Shown here: in pieces, positions 10,657 to 20,863 of the stretch
Position numbering within the stretch: position 1 is the stretch's first letter
How the letters are laid out: each line of letters begins with the position of its first letter
Assembly: GCF_026914185.1 (NCBI RefSeq)
Contig: NC_070573.1
Span: forward strand, 1,240,001-1,304,000
Reading direction: 5' to 3'
Source: Puccinia triticina
Lineage: Eukaryota; Basidiomycota; Pucciniomycetes; Pucciniales; Pucciniaceae
DNA: 64,000 bases
Position numbers and translations under genes: made by a program
Notes under the pieces: generated by a model
The model's database searches: none
Told to the model about the DNA's origin: nothing
What the model saw: only the letters and a program-made list of their open reading frames with translations

Positions 10657-11593
10657 TGTAAGACTCAAAGTGGTAATGAAACCCTTTTGCTGAATGGTGA
10701 AGGGTATGATGGAGTTGCAAGCTCTGCCCTTCTGTTATCAGTCAACAAGACCCACCAAGCTCAGCTTGGCAAGTTTTATTAAGTGATAGTTCTGGTCTGT
10801 TCCAGATGAAATCTGTTTGACTGGCAACGTGTAAGTGTCTCAATTACTTTGTTATAAGGGTTGAATGGTTGTTATAAGGGTTGATTTATTGTTATAAGGG
10901 TTTTTAGGATTTGAGTGTGGATGAGTGTTGGGTGACTTGTGAGTTCTGAGTGAGAAACTGGGGAGCAGGCCACTGGGGGTGGAGAGAGCTCCTTTTATAG
11001 ACAAAAGTGGAGCCCCAAAGGGGCTTGTGGGTTAGGGTTTCAGCTAATCTAGACAACAGGGTGAGGGATTTTAGCTGGTGGGAGTGGATACAAATGATGT
11101 CATAACCCCTCAGGGGTGCATGGATGGTGTCAGAATATACAAAAGAACCTTCTAACGCATGCATGAGGTGACAGTAGACTGCATGAGCTGTCATACAGGG
11201 GGAATTAGTGTATACACAAAGTCTGAGGCTGCAGAAACGGTGTGAATGATGTCATACTATGTATATAAAGGAGTGTATGTAGTTAATATGTAATGAGTGT
11301 AGCCTGACAGGGAGATGTATGTTTATATCCTGTGATGTGTATATGTGTACTACTGTGAAACTTGGGTTGAGGCAGGTGACAGCTGGGTTACTGGGGCTGG
11401 CCGTGTGATAGGTGTTTGGTGGGGTGTAACTTCCACACTAGAGGGGGTCCAGGGGTGCTTCCAGTGGTGACTAGGGGTGAAATTGGCCTTAAAATCCATT
11501 TCTGGGGTCCATTTGATGGTATCTTGAGGTCTAATATGAGTAATTATGTGGCATAGAAAAAACTTTTTATTTTTCCACTTTTCTGTCTACCAC
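10657..11593 (+). mobile_element. Solo LTR of the TGTAAGACTC family, copy 2
   Basis: 937 bp, TGTAAGACTC...CTACCAC, with target duplication AGCGG (10652-10656 and 11594-11598). It interrupts copia A RT. It contains 'tatataaagg' near 11270 that could be a promoter element. No coding domain. Confidence 0.92.
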
Positions 11594-11598
11594 AGCGG

Positions 11599-12530
11599 TA
11601 CAAACACTCTTCCACCTCATCACATTCGAAACCCCACCCGTGTAACAATACTTTAAAATGCTTCCACCAGCACCTACTTGCCTTTCTGGTGCCGTATAGC
11701 GCCTTCTTTAATTGGAGCACTTTGCCGGCTAGATGTGGGAAGAGTTCAACGGGGGGATCGACGTATATCGTTTCCTCAATGGGGCTGTGAACAAAGGTGC
11801 CGGTGATGTCAAAAGAATTGATGGTCCACCGTTGCTTGATTGCCAGAGTGAGTAATAATCTGAGAGTAGAGAGTGAAGCCGTGGGAGCAAACGTTGACCG
11901 TACATCTTTACCTATTCGTTGTTTGAATCCACGAACAACGAACCGAGCTTTTAGCTTGTTAATGGTGTTGTCTGCATTTATTTTGATGTCAAAAACAAAA
12001 CGAGTCCCGATTGAATGTTTCTTGTCTTTGTCTAGAATTTCGAAAGTGTCAATGTCCATGAGTTGTTCCCATTCCGACATGCACGCCTTTTGCCATTCAG
12101 CGGAAGCAGGTGATTTCAGAGCATTTTTCAAAGTGGTCGGAATGTCGGAGTCGGAGATTGCTTGTAATGAATCCAGTTGTGAATCTTGTTCTTCACAAAT
12201 CTCCTTTGTCCGTTCTTGGCCCAGGGTCAGAACTCTACGGACAATCTGATTGTTAGCAAGAGATGTGGGTACGGGGAATATGGGTTTCCCTTGAAAATCA
12301 ATGAAAGTTGCACACTCTGAGTTCACTACTTTCTGAGTCAAAGGGTTCCAAAAGAACCACCCCCGTTCGTCATCCTGATAGCCCACAAGATATCCAGTCC
12401 ATCCTTGTTGGTCCAGCTTGCGTCGGCGTTCCTTTGGAATGTGGATCGTGGCTTGGGATCCAAATGGGTAAAATGTATCAGCGGTCGGTTGTTGGTCGGA
12501 CCAGGGGCGTAGTTTTGCATTGTTGATTGG
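11599..12530 (-). pseudogene. Copia A reverse transcriptase N-half
   Basis: Minus-strand frame with 'GWFFWNPLTQKVVNSECATF', then RT 'AEWQKACMSEWEQL', 'ARFVVRGFKQRIGKD', 'FAPTASLSTLRLLLTLA', 'INSFDITGTFVHSPIEE' (motif A) and 'LYGTRKASRCWWKHF'. The segment joining it to integrase ('FYPFGSQATIHIPKERRRK', about 12410-12470) is in a different frame from the integrase ORF, so a one-base frameshift lies near 12480-12530. It ends at 'EECLYR' where the solo LTR is inserted. Confidence 0.88.
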
Positions 12531-13433
12531 ACAGGCGGTTGATGAGGTAACATGCGCAACAATACGCGTACAACCATAACTTTGAAGGCAGCTCCGAATG
12601 TGTCAGAGTTGAACGAGCTATGTCTCCCAAAGTCCTGTTGAGGCGCTCCGCTTCGCCTTTCTGCTCCGGTGTGTAAGGAGATGTGAAAATGATTTGAAAA
12701 CCGACAGATTCGAGATAAGATGATAGGGGCTTGACAGTGTATTCTTTCGCATTGTCGCACCGGATGAATTTCGGAGCGGATTTGAAGTGGTTTACAAGTT
12801 TTTTTACAAGCGCGGAAATGATATGAGGGACCTCAGCGCGGGACTTAATCGGGTACACAAAAGAATATGTCGTGGCGTGATCCCGGACAGTGAGAAGGAA
12901 TCGGTGTCCTAAGATATCTGGGTCGAAAGGACCCATCACATCCGTAACAAGGAGATCAAGACGGTTTTCGCGGGGTATGATTTCTGGGAGGGATGATTGT
13001 CGGTGTTCACTTTTTGTCTGCTTGCAAGTCTCGCAGATGAAAGGTTGCCAATGTTTTAAGTCGAATGATGGAACAAAACGGCGTAGAAAGTCTTTTACTA
13101 CCAGGTCGGATACATGGCCTAGACAACAGTGCCAGTCATACAAAGGCGAAGTTAGTCGTGATTGAGAGCGTGTAGAAACTTGGAAAGCCAAAGGTTGAAT
13201 AAGATGGAATGAATTCGGAGAGATGATCCACGATCGGTTTTGGTATCAAGCCGTGATGGAGGCAAAAGAATTATGATTAGGAAGGAAAAATGGGTGAAAT
13301 CCCGAGTTGATCATTTTGCCAAGACTAAGAAGAGTTCCGGTAGTTTCCGGGCTGAATAGAACCTTTGGAATGGCTAGGGTACCATCCCCATTGGTTATCC
13401 GCAGGTGACCACTGTGTGTAGCCATCATTGAAC
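12478..13433 (-). pseudogene. Copia A protease C-part and integrase
   Basis: From 13433 the frame gives protease C-terminal 'HLRITNGDGTLAIPKVLFSP', a TGA at 13246-13248 (Arg CGA expected), then the integrase finger 'DWHCCLGH ... CETCKQ' and an intact DDE core: 'LLVTDVMGPF', 'FIRCDNAKEY', 'EQKGEAERLNRT'. It ends in a frameshift near 12480 before the RT region. The single stop and frameshift are the only lesions I see here. Confidence 0.88.
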
Positions 13434-13438
13434 CCGTT

Positions 13439-14386
13439 GTGGTAGACGGAAAAGTGGAAAAATAAAAAGTTTTTTTCTATGCCACATAATTACTCATACT
13501 AGGCCTCAAGATACCATCAAATGGACCCCAGAAATGGATTCTACCGCCAATTTCACCCCTAGTCCCCACTGGAACGGTCATTACAACCCCGCTGGATAAG
13601 AAGTTACACCTCTGTGGACCCCACCAAACACCTATCACACGGCCAGCCCCAGTAACCCAGCTGTCACCTGCCTCAACCCAAGTTTCACAGTAGTACACTT
13701 ATACATATCACGGGATAAAAACATCCATCTCCCTGTCAGGCTACACTCATTACATATTAACTACATACACTCCTTTATATACATAGTATGACATCATTTA
13801 CACTGTTTCTGCAGCCTCAGACTTTGTGTATACACTAATTCCCCCTGTATGACAGCTCATGCAGTCTACTGTCACCTCATGCATGCGTTAGAATGTTCTG
13901 TTGTATATTCTGACACCATTCATGCACCCCTGAGGGGTTATGGCATCATTTGTATCTACTCCCACCAGCTAAAATCCCTCACCCTGTTGTCTAGATTAGC
14001 TGAAACCCTAACCCACAAGCCCCTTTGGGGCTCCCCTTTTGTCTATAAAAGGAGCTCTCTCCACCCCCAGTGGCCTGCTCCCCAGTTCCTGACCCAGAAC
14101 TCACAAGTCACCCAACACTCATCCACACTCAAATCCTAAAACCCTTATAACAATAAATCAACCCTTATAACAACATTTCAACCCTTATAACAAAGTAATT
14201 GAAACACTTACACGTTGCCAGTCAAACAGATTTCATCTGGAACAGACCAGACCTATCACTTAATAAAACTTGCCAAGCTGAGCTTGGTGGGTCTTGTTGA
14301 CTGATAACAGAAGGGCAGAGCTTGCAACTCCATCATACCCTTCACCATTCAGCAAAAGGGTTTCATTACCACTTTTGAGTCTTACA
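13439..14386 (-). mobile_element. Solo LTR of the TGTAAGACTC family, copy 3, inverted
   Basis: 948 bp, the reverse complement of the family at 10657. The flanks are CCGTT (13434-13438) and CCGTA (14387-14391), a 4/5 match consistent with one later mutation. It splits copia A protease between the active-site region and its C-terminus. With copy 2 it forms an inverted pair about 1.85 kb apart. Confidence 0.88.
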
Positions 14387-15276
14387 CCGTAGACAAGGCA
14401 AGGTTCAGTTTCAACGCCGGCCGGAGAGGACAAAGATTAGAGAAAAGATGGAAAGAGCCGCTCACGTGATGGGTTGCCCCAGAATCCAAAACCGCACCTT
14501 TGCCGGCGGCACCCGTTGCATCCGCTCCCACGGCCGAACAAACCGCCACATTCTGATCCGAGCCGGTAGGAGGGTCTCTTGGGGGTGCGGCCTGACGGGC
14601 ATAACCAGAAGCGGGGAGACCGTTGATTGGGGTGTTGGGCGGCGGCAGTTTGGCATCACTGCGGAGGGTTGGGCATGACGACCTCCAGTGGCCCAATCCC
14701 CCGCAGTAGGAGCAGGGTTTGCCGTTGAAAATCCTTGGGTCGCTTGGGCCATGATTGCCTCGTTGTATATTGTTGATGGCAGCTGAGATGTCTTCAACAG
14801 TGGGGTTTCCTGGTCTCCCCACATTCCTGTTTTGGGGCGGAGGCTGATTCCCTTGGTGTTGTCGAGGAGGTGTCTGGAACGTATTCCTTGGAACCGGATG
14901 GGTTGAATGTTGTTGATTTGATGACCAGCCACTTTGCTGGGCATTGGGTGCTCCTGGGCCAGTCGGAGACTGGTATGATCGAAAGACAGATACACTTGGA
15001 TTCGAATCGAACCGATTGCTCTCACCGTAAGCCAATGTAATGATTGTCTGGATGTCGCGGGCGGTAACATCTTTCTTATCCCCAAGTTGCAAAGAAATGT
15101 TCTGGAAAAGTTGCGAACGGGCCTTGGTCAATGGAGCCGGCGCAATCGCTTGGAGGAATAGACTCTCGACCAGAGGCGACAAGCCCGCTTGAACGTTCTT
15201 AAGATCTGAAAAGACGTCAAAGACTTTGTTGAAGAGTCCTTGTACCTGGGACGAGTCTGTCGTTGGCCCTGTGATC
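14387..15276 (-). pseudogene. Copia A gag C-half with zinc knuckle, and protease active site
   Basis: The minus-strand frame continues gag after the foldback element ('GPTTDSSQVQGLFNKVFD'), followed by a Gln/Pro-rich linker, a CCHC zinc knuckle 'CSYCGGLGHWRSSC' and the aspartic protease motif 'VLDSGATHHVSG'. The frame is cut at 14387 by the inverted solo LTR and resumes at 13433. No internal stop. Confidence 0.9.
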
Positions 15277-15762
15277 AACACTGGGTCGCTACGCTACGCT
15301 ACGCTACGCTACGCTATTTCAGCGCTACGCGTTAGCGTAGCGGCAAAAAGCGCCCGGCTATTTTGCATAGCGTTAGCGCGCTGTTAGCGCCGCTACGCTA
15401 CGCTAATTTTCAGCGGCGCTAACAGCGCGCCAATTCTTTGTTAGCGTTAGCGCGCCGCTACAGTCGCTACGCTACGCTGCGCTGCGCTACAGCGCTTTTA
15501 GCGGAAAAAAAGCCCTTTTTTCCCGCTAAAGGCGCTGTAGCGCAGCGTAGCGCGCGCTCTTTTGCGCCCTGCATGTTTAGCGTTAGCGCAATTGCGCGCA
15601 TCTGCGCTAACGCTACGCTATCAGCTAAAATAGCTGCGCACCGCGTGCGCGTAGCGTTAGCGCATATGCATGCAATTGCGCTAACACTACGCTAAAAAAT
15701 AGCGCATTTGCGCTGCGCTACGCTACGCTAACCGCTATGGTTAGCGTAGCGACCCAGTGTTG
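15277..15762. mobile_element. CTACG-rich foldback MITE, hAT-like
   Basis: 486 bp dominated by 'gctacgctacgct' and its complement 'tagcgtagcg', so most of it can fold on itself. The ends read AACACTGGGTCGCTACGC and the inverted equivalent. The 8-bp duplication CTGTGATC (15269-15276 and 15763-15770) fits hAT. Removing 486+8 bp restores gag codons L-E-F-W-I-T-G-P-T-T-D. The terminal sequence resembles the hAT end at 9279. No coding capacity. Confidence 0.9.
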
Positions 15763-15770
15763 CTGTGATC

Positions 15771-16606
15771 CAAAATTCAAGAAGTTTATCGATAAGTTCC
15801 ATTTGTCGAAATCAAATTGTCCATTGAAAGTTAGCTTGAACTGCATCGAACGCCTTGGTTCCTTTCGTGTACCTGTTGACCAGCAAAGATAATTCGTTGT
15901 GTACCCTAATCTGGATGAGGTAAAGGAGGCAGGTTTCCTCCTGGGCCAAAAGTTTCCTGTAGTTGTCCGGGTTATTGAAGAATGCCGCATGACTGAGTGT
16001 TAGGAGGAGTACACGGGAGAGGTCCCTCTTCCACTTATTGAAATTGGAGCCGTCCGCCGTAAGCTGCTCGATTTCAGAATTGTATACACTTGGTTTTTGT
16101 AGGAACTTGTTCCTTGGGGATACCTTGTTAGTCGTCGGTTGTGACATAGAATAATTGCTTGTCGAACTTGGTCATATAAGAGATTCCGATTCTGTTGGGG
16201 AATGGGGTGGAGACAATCCTCTTGGTTGACTGAGTTTAGGTTGATAGCTAGGTTCCGGGATGATGGCTGTGAAGGGTAAGCCGAAGGGGTTTGGGACGGT
16301 CCAATAGCCGGGAAAAAATGGAGCCGAGTTTGCTTGTCCTTCATTGTCGATGTGTCGGGTTACTACCTTGGAAAAAACGTACGAGATAGCCGAGATAAAT
16401 GGAGACGGAGGGCAATTGTTTTTGAGCGGATCCGGTTTCTCTTCAACTGGAGAGGGGGGTAATGGTGGTAGCTTAAGAAGAGCCTTGTAAGCCTTTGTTT
16501 GCTTTGGTCGTTTCGCTCGGGTTGGGGGTGGTAGTGGTCCCGATAGTTCCGGTTGATCCCGTCTGGTATTGACCATAAAACGGGTCGAAAAAGTGCCGAA
16601 GGTCAA
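15771..16606 (-). pseudogene. Copia A gag N-half
   Basis: Starting at ATG 16604-16606 the frame encodes a basic/Pro-rich N-terminus ('PPPTRAKRPKQTKAYKALL') and then gag core 'LTADGSNFNKWKRDLSRVLL' and 'GTKAFDAVQANFQ'. Two TGA codons, at 16172-16174 and 15812-15814, interrupt a frame that is otherwise continuous; both sit where arginine (CGA) reads naturally. The frame then enters the foldback MITE at 15762. Confidence 0.85.
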
Positions 16607-16620
16607 GTGATTAAGGCTAG

Positions 16621-16648
16621 CCCGTTGGTAGGTCGTAGACTCTTAATC
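16621..16648 (-). promoter_or_regulatory. Primer-binding site of copia A, complementary to half of tRNA-Lys(CUU)
   Basis: Directly inside the 5' LTR. Its plus-strand complement reads GTTGGTAGGTCGTAGACTC then TTAATC, which matches the D-loop-to-anticodon-loop region of tRNA-Lys(CUU), including GACTCTTAATC exactly. This is a half-tRNA primer site like that of Drosophila copia, but for a different tRNA. Confidence 0.75.
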
Positions 16649-16749
16649 TGTTGTACTTGGTAATGCCTGGTTCTACATTGCTCCACCCTGCCCGCTTCTT
16701 GAACACTCCATACTCCAAATGTGGAGTTTGCCCACCCCAAATCTCAACA
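16649..16749 (-). repeat. Copia A 5' LTR, 101 bp
   Basis: It matches 9430-9530 with about three substitutions and is followed by target duplication CAAAA at 16750-16754. Confidence 0.93.
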
Positions 16750-17063
16750 CAAAAAAATCATCCGTATCGTATACTTCTTGGTCTGTGTTAAAGCGTTAAC
16801 CCCAATAACTAGTAACGCACAATTTACGATAACCACTAGCGCGTTACCAATGCGTTAACTGCAAGTTACGCACACTAAACAGGGGTGAAACCCGCCAAGC
16901 AACATGTTTTACCCCTGTATACAAAGGAGTGAGGCAGAAAACGCCACCACCTGTCCCATATTGGTTGCCCGTGGACCAAGGCACGAGTCGCCGGGCCCTC
17001 CCTTGTTTCTTAATTTTTCCAGCTTCATCACCTGCTTAGCGCTTATTACCTTTTCATCCTACA

Positions 17064-19384
17064 ATGGTCACCCAAGTACAAAGTTCCAACCTCAACAAAG
17101 AGAGTGACTCCCATGCCGGCAACATTACGGACCAATCACAGACCCAACGCCGCCGGTCGAGACGATCTGCCTCAATAGTAATTCCACCAGGCATGGTGCC
17201 TGCTCCAACTGACTCCTGTGTCAAAATAACCCGGCCAGCTGCTTCAAAAAGAGTTGTAGAATCCTCTCTGTCAAGTTCGGGGCATTTGGTTTCCGTCCAA
17301 GGAAAGAAAAAAAAAATCGCAAAAAGCAATGCACACGAAAATTGGGCGCAAAGGAAAACTCGTCCGCTTTGGATTCTAATCCAAGCGGGACAACTGCCAA
17401 ACCAAGTCAGCCGGGGAAGACTCAGAAATCAGGAAACCCCTCAAAAAAGGTCTCACCTTTTTACTGTCTTCCATTCTTGAAAAGAACACCTGATGTTTAC
17501 ACTGATGAATTTGTTTATTTTTTACTGATATTTTCTTCTCTAGGCAATTACAGAAGAAACGGGCTATGACTACAACCAAGACACCAATGAAGGCTCTATC
17601 AAGATTGTTTCTAGAAAAACAAAAGAGGAAAAAAAAATCAATGTACAACAATATTATGCATTACTTTGAAAAGCCAATGTGCAACAAGACTGACAGCCCG
17701 GAGAACCCCTTGAGCTTCTCCTGCAAGTGGTGTCCTGCGATCTGCCGGGGACATGGATCTTCACGAGGAAATCTAAAAGCTCATCAAGATGGATACTCCC
17801 AGAAAGGGAAAAATGCTAAATGCTGTCCCAATCGCCAGAAAGCCATTCTGGCAGGAGCCAAATTGCCTCCTTTGGTTGCGGAGGTCCGGGCCGCTGCAGT
17901 CAGCTCCAGCGATGTCAAACAGCCGGTTATTGCGGCTTGTTGGAATTTGCCCAACTTGGCACCTGTGATCCCCGCCCTGTCGCGCAAGATCTCCGCTCTG
18001 TTGCGCACAATGCTCATCCGCTCCCTTTCCTTCTTTCGTCTCCTCCGTCTCACACTTCTGAAACAACTCTCCTCCGACTCATTCCAACTATGGACTCTGA
18101 AACGACTCCCTGAAACTACTCTCAACAACCACAAGTCAGCCGTCGCTCATACTCACAACAAAAGCTCAACCACAACTCAACCCTCAACCTCACAGCTATA
18201 AAAGACGGCCTCTTCTTGATCTCAAGCTCTCCCCTCAGCGGTCTACTCAACACAGTCATCACATCATCGCTCTGCTATCTCTCTCTCCGCCTCAACCGCC
18301 TGGCTCTTGCTCAAATCCAGTCAACATTCCTCTTCTCAAAATATCCCTCCGACTTTGCTTCTTTCCCTCTCTTCTTCTCTATCTCCTCTCGCTCACCTTG
18401 CTCCTCATCAACTCAAACCAACATCTGTTTCTTCTCGGATCAACAGCAACCTCAACGCAAATCATTCTTGCTGCTCCGACGCTTTCACTCGAATTCATCA
18501 ATTGGTTCTTTCCAATTTGGTGAGAAAAAACAATTGATCTCAAAAGAGCCATCTCATCCTCAAGAAAATTCATTGACCTTCTTTCTTCTTTCTTTTTCTA
18601 TAGTGTTTACTACTTGTCATTGTTTGACCTATTGTTCTTCAGTCTTTCCGTTCTTGTCCCACCTAAAACTTCTTCTCATCGCGGTATGCCTTTTCTCATC
18701 TATTATCTTGTTGATTTTTCTTATCCTGTCTAACTTTCTATTTTATTATCTTTGAAGGTCTGGTTCTAGTTAGCGTAATCAATCCTGTTTTCTCACACGG
18801 CTTTTATGAACGTTGGGCCTGCTTTTGACGTTAGAGTTCTCAATCAGCTGATCATGCTTTGGCTAATTCGCCAAGCCTTGCCGTGGTCTCGCATAGAAGA
18901 CCCGTATCTTCGGGCCGCCATCAAATACTGTAATCGGAAAGCTCATTTATATGGTCGCCGATGGGCCGCTGATGAATCTAAAAATTCATATTCTCTGCTC
19001 AAGACCTCTGTCTTTGATGAGTTACATGTGAGTTGCTTCTTATTCATGCCACCGGAGAACCAACAATTACTAATGCCGTTTTCAAAACAAATAAAAAAAC
19101 AGAATATGAATACCAAGTTTACCCTGGTCCATGATGTATGGACCACAAAGGGTAACCGCTTCGCTTTCATTGAGGCCGCCGTTTCTTATGTCAATACCAA
19201 CTGGCAATATTGCGTTCGCCATTTGGCTTTGAAAATGACACCGTGGAAACATCACGGACATCTCTTGGCTTGCCCGATTGCAAGTATCCTCAAGAAGAAA
19301 GATTTGCATCATAAGATAAGCACCAGGAAAATTCAATTGTCACTTGACGTCAGGTGACATCAGGACAGCTCCTGGGAACTCTCC
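17064..19384 (+). pseudogene. hAT-family transposase with BED zinc finger, truncated by copia B
   Basis: From ATG 17064 the gene encodes a Ser/Arg-rich N-terminus. An intron is likely from about 17448 (gtctcacc) to 17543 (ttctctag). A BED-type finger 'CKWCPAICRGHGSSRGNLKAH' lies near 17722-17785, reached after a one-base slip in an A-run near 17630. A solo LTR (17938-18797) then interrupts; removing it gives codons Q-P-V-I-A-A-F-M-N-V. The hAT core follows: 'VLNQLIMLWLIRQALPWSRI', a 75-bp intron at 19028-19102, and 'FTLVHDVWTTKGNRFAF' and 'YCVRHLALKMTPWKHHGHLL'. The gene is cut at 19385 by copia B, so the catalytic Glu/dimerisation C-terminus is absent here. The family assignment is confident; this copy is dead. 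Confidence 0.82.
17938..18797 (+). mobile_element. Solo LTR inserted in the hAT transposase
   Basis: 860 bp, TGTTGGAATTTG...TTTTCTCACA, with target duplication CGGCT (17933-17937 and 18798-18802). It contains a TATA-like 'ctataaaagacgg' near 18197 and long CT-rich tracts. Excision restores the transposase frame. Confidence 0.88.
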
Positions 19385-19621
19385 TGTTGTAGTCTGTTAC
19401 GTAATGTTTCCATTACGTTACATCCCACACTGTCAGAGTAAGTCATGCTGTCATGACTTACCACAGACATGGGACATGCTTTTCCTTGACTTGACAGCGC
19501 TACTCCATTACATACATACATGTATATATATAGCTTATGTTTCCACACTTGTTGTATTTCTCATTCATTTCCCGTTGTTCATTTCTCTTGAAATACATTC
19601 TCCCATTGTCAGACTCTATTA
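19385..19621 (+). repeat. Copia B 5' LTR
   Basis: 237 bp, followed by 'ggttatgagc' (19622-19631), complementary to the anticodon region of initiator tRNA-Met (CUCAUAACC), a half-tRNA primer site. The partner LTR is 44 kb away at 63371. Confidence 0.92.
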
Positions 19622-19887
19622 GGTTATGAGCATTTTATCTCAAATTTTTTTAGTTACAGAGTTATAAAAAGTCTTATATGATTCTATCCTCCAAAGAAAC
19701 CTCAGTGAAAGTCTAAATTAGTGATTGTGTTGTGTTGTGTTTGCAAGTGTGCAGTGAAAATTGTAGTGTGAATATTGTTTAGTGTTTGTGCTGGTTGTTT
19801 AAGTCTTAGTGTATAGTTTTTTTCGCATCCGTACCTTAATAACCCTGAATATCTTTTAGCTTGTCATCCTTCATCAAATTTTCCGCC

Positions 19888-20028
19888 ATGGCTCCTGTAA
19901 ACCGATCCCCGAGCTCTATTGCTACTCGGTCCACCAACGCAGCGGCAGCCGCTTCCAGCAGCAATGCGGCCGGCAAACAAGTTGCACGTAGTCCACCGCC
20001 AACCTCGGACGACGAAATCGACACCTTC
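19888..20028 (+). pseudogene. Copia B gag N-terminus
   Basis: ATG at 19888 in a good context (gccATGG). About 47 codons, Ala/Ser-rich, ending 'DDEIDTF' where the LTR element at 20029 is inserted. The frame resumes at 24094 ('RAPREEPCQ'). Confidence 0.85.
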
Positions 20029-20379
20029 TGTAAGGACTCCAGTAGGGGAGTCCTTCACTGTCCGTCGAGTGGGGGCACAGAGGGGGGAACCTCAAGTCGA
20101 GATTCTAGTTCACCGGCTATATATTGCAAAAGGGGGAACAGTCTATCCGGGAGAGATATGGGGGCAGGGATCTCTCAGTAAGTACACGAACAGTAGGAGA
20201 GGAGAAGGAAGCAACTGGGAGAAGGAAAGGAGAGGAAAAGGCTTACCTAGCCGGGAGAGATATGGGGGCAGGGATCTCTACTGGCTAGGGAGGTGGAAGA
20301 AGGGAAAAATGATATACTTGAGCGAGGTTTGTCCTTGTGACACTTCATGTGAAACCCCGCGGAGCGCGGGGGCTTCACA
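20029..20379 (-). repeat. 3' LTR of the non-autonomous element
   Basis: On the plus strand it begins TGTAAGGACTCC and ends GGGCTTCACA. It contains two copies of 'agccgggagagatatggggg' and a short stem at each end (GGACTCC..GGAGTCC and CCCCGCG..CGCGGGG). Confidence 0.93.
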
Positions 20380-20607
20380 GTCTCCCCCCCTATAAAAAAA
20401 AAGGGGGAGGGCTTCTCCAATTGTCAGGGGCTGCTTCAGGAGAGGCCAATGATGTGGTTGTGAACTTGAGGATTGAGGATCTTCTGGGTGTTATTGTAAG
20501 GGTCCAATGGACCCTCACTGATGAGATGGATGAAAAGGCACAGAGATCGGCTGGTAGGCCGTCTAAGGATGTCTAGGTCCAAACTTTTGGGGGATTGATT
20601 GCAGAGG

Positions 20608-20836
20608 CTAGCCGGGAGAGAGGAGAGACTCTCTCTATTAGTCTAAATACACCAACAGGCGACGAGAAGGAAAAGAGAAGAGAAGAATGAAAACAATGCT
20701 TACCTAGCCGGGAGAGAGGAGAGACTCTCTGCCGGACTAGGGAAGCAGCAGCTCAGGCTAAGTATACGATGCGCGGGGGGTTACGTTATCCCATGACTCT
20801 TCGTGTGGAGCCCCGATGTCGAGGGGGGCTTCACAG
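20608..20836 (-). repeat. Diverged second LTR end inside the non-autonomous element
   Basis: This stretch repeats the LTR architecture: 'agccgggagaga...', a GA-rich middle, 'gcttacctagccgggagaga', 'gactcttcgtgtggagcccc' and terminal 'ggggggcttcacag'. It is clearly related to but much diverged from the flanking LTR, and could be an older LTR or a recombinant. Confidence 0.6.
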
Positions 20837-20863
20837 TTATCGGACGGCGGAGTGTGCATAGTA

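Larger units (their letters stand above)
9430..16749 (-). mobile_element. Copia A: Ty1/copia retrotransposon with 101-bp LTRs
   Basis: The LTRs at 9430-9530 and 16649-16749 are each 101 bp (TGTTG...CAACA, about three differences), flanked by CAAAA (9425-9429 and 16750-16754). On the minus strand the order is gag, protease, integrase, RT, RNase H, as in copia. The polypurine tract tgaggggggg abuts the 3' LTR at 9531-9540. Three insertions interrupt the genes (10657-11593, 13439-14386, 15277-15762), each with its own target duplication. At least three in-frame TGA codons and one frameshift make this copy defective. Confidence 0.95.
9279..19384 (+). mobile_element. hAT transposon, left portion, interrupted by copia A, a solo LTR and copia B
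   Basis: The left end CAACAATGGGTAGTTA is defined where LTR homology stops. It resembles the terminal repeat of the CTACG foldback element at 15277 (CAACACTGGGTCGCT). Subterminal sequence on both sides of copia A (9279-9429 and 16755-16900) is rich in short GTTAACGC/GCGTTA motifs. The BED finger and hAT transposase (17064-19384) are its gene. Copia B interrupts that gene at 19385; the hAT resumes at 63614 and its right end is not in the window. Confidence 0.65.

Noticed and set aside
10904..11194. About 96-codon ORF, repeated at 13849-14139
   Set aside because: It lies entirely inside solo LTRs of one family on opposite strands; similarity reflects the repeat, and there is no motif.
18216..18755. 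179-codon plus-strand ORF rich in Ser/Leu
   Set aside because: It lies wholly within the solo LTR 17938-18797, in CT-rich sequence; it looks membrane-like only because of base composition.
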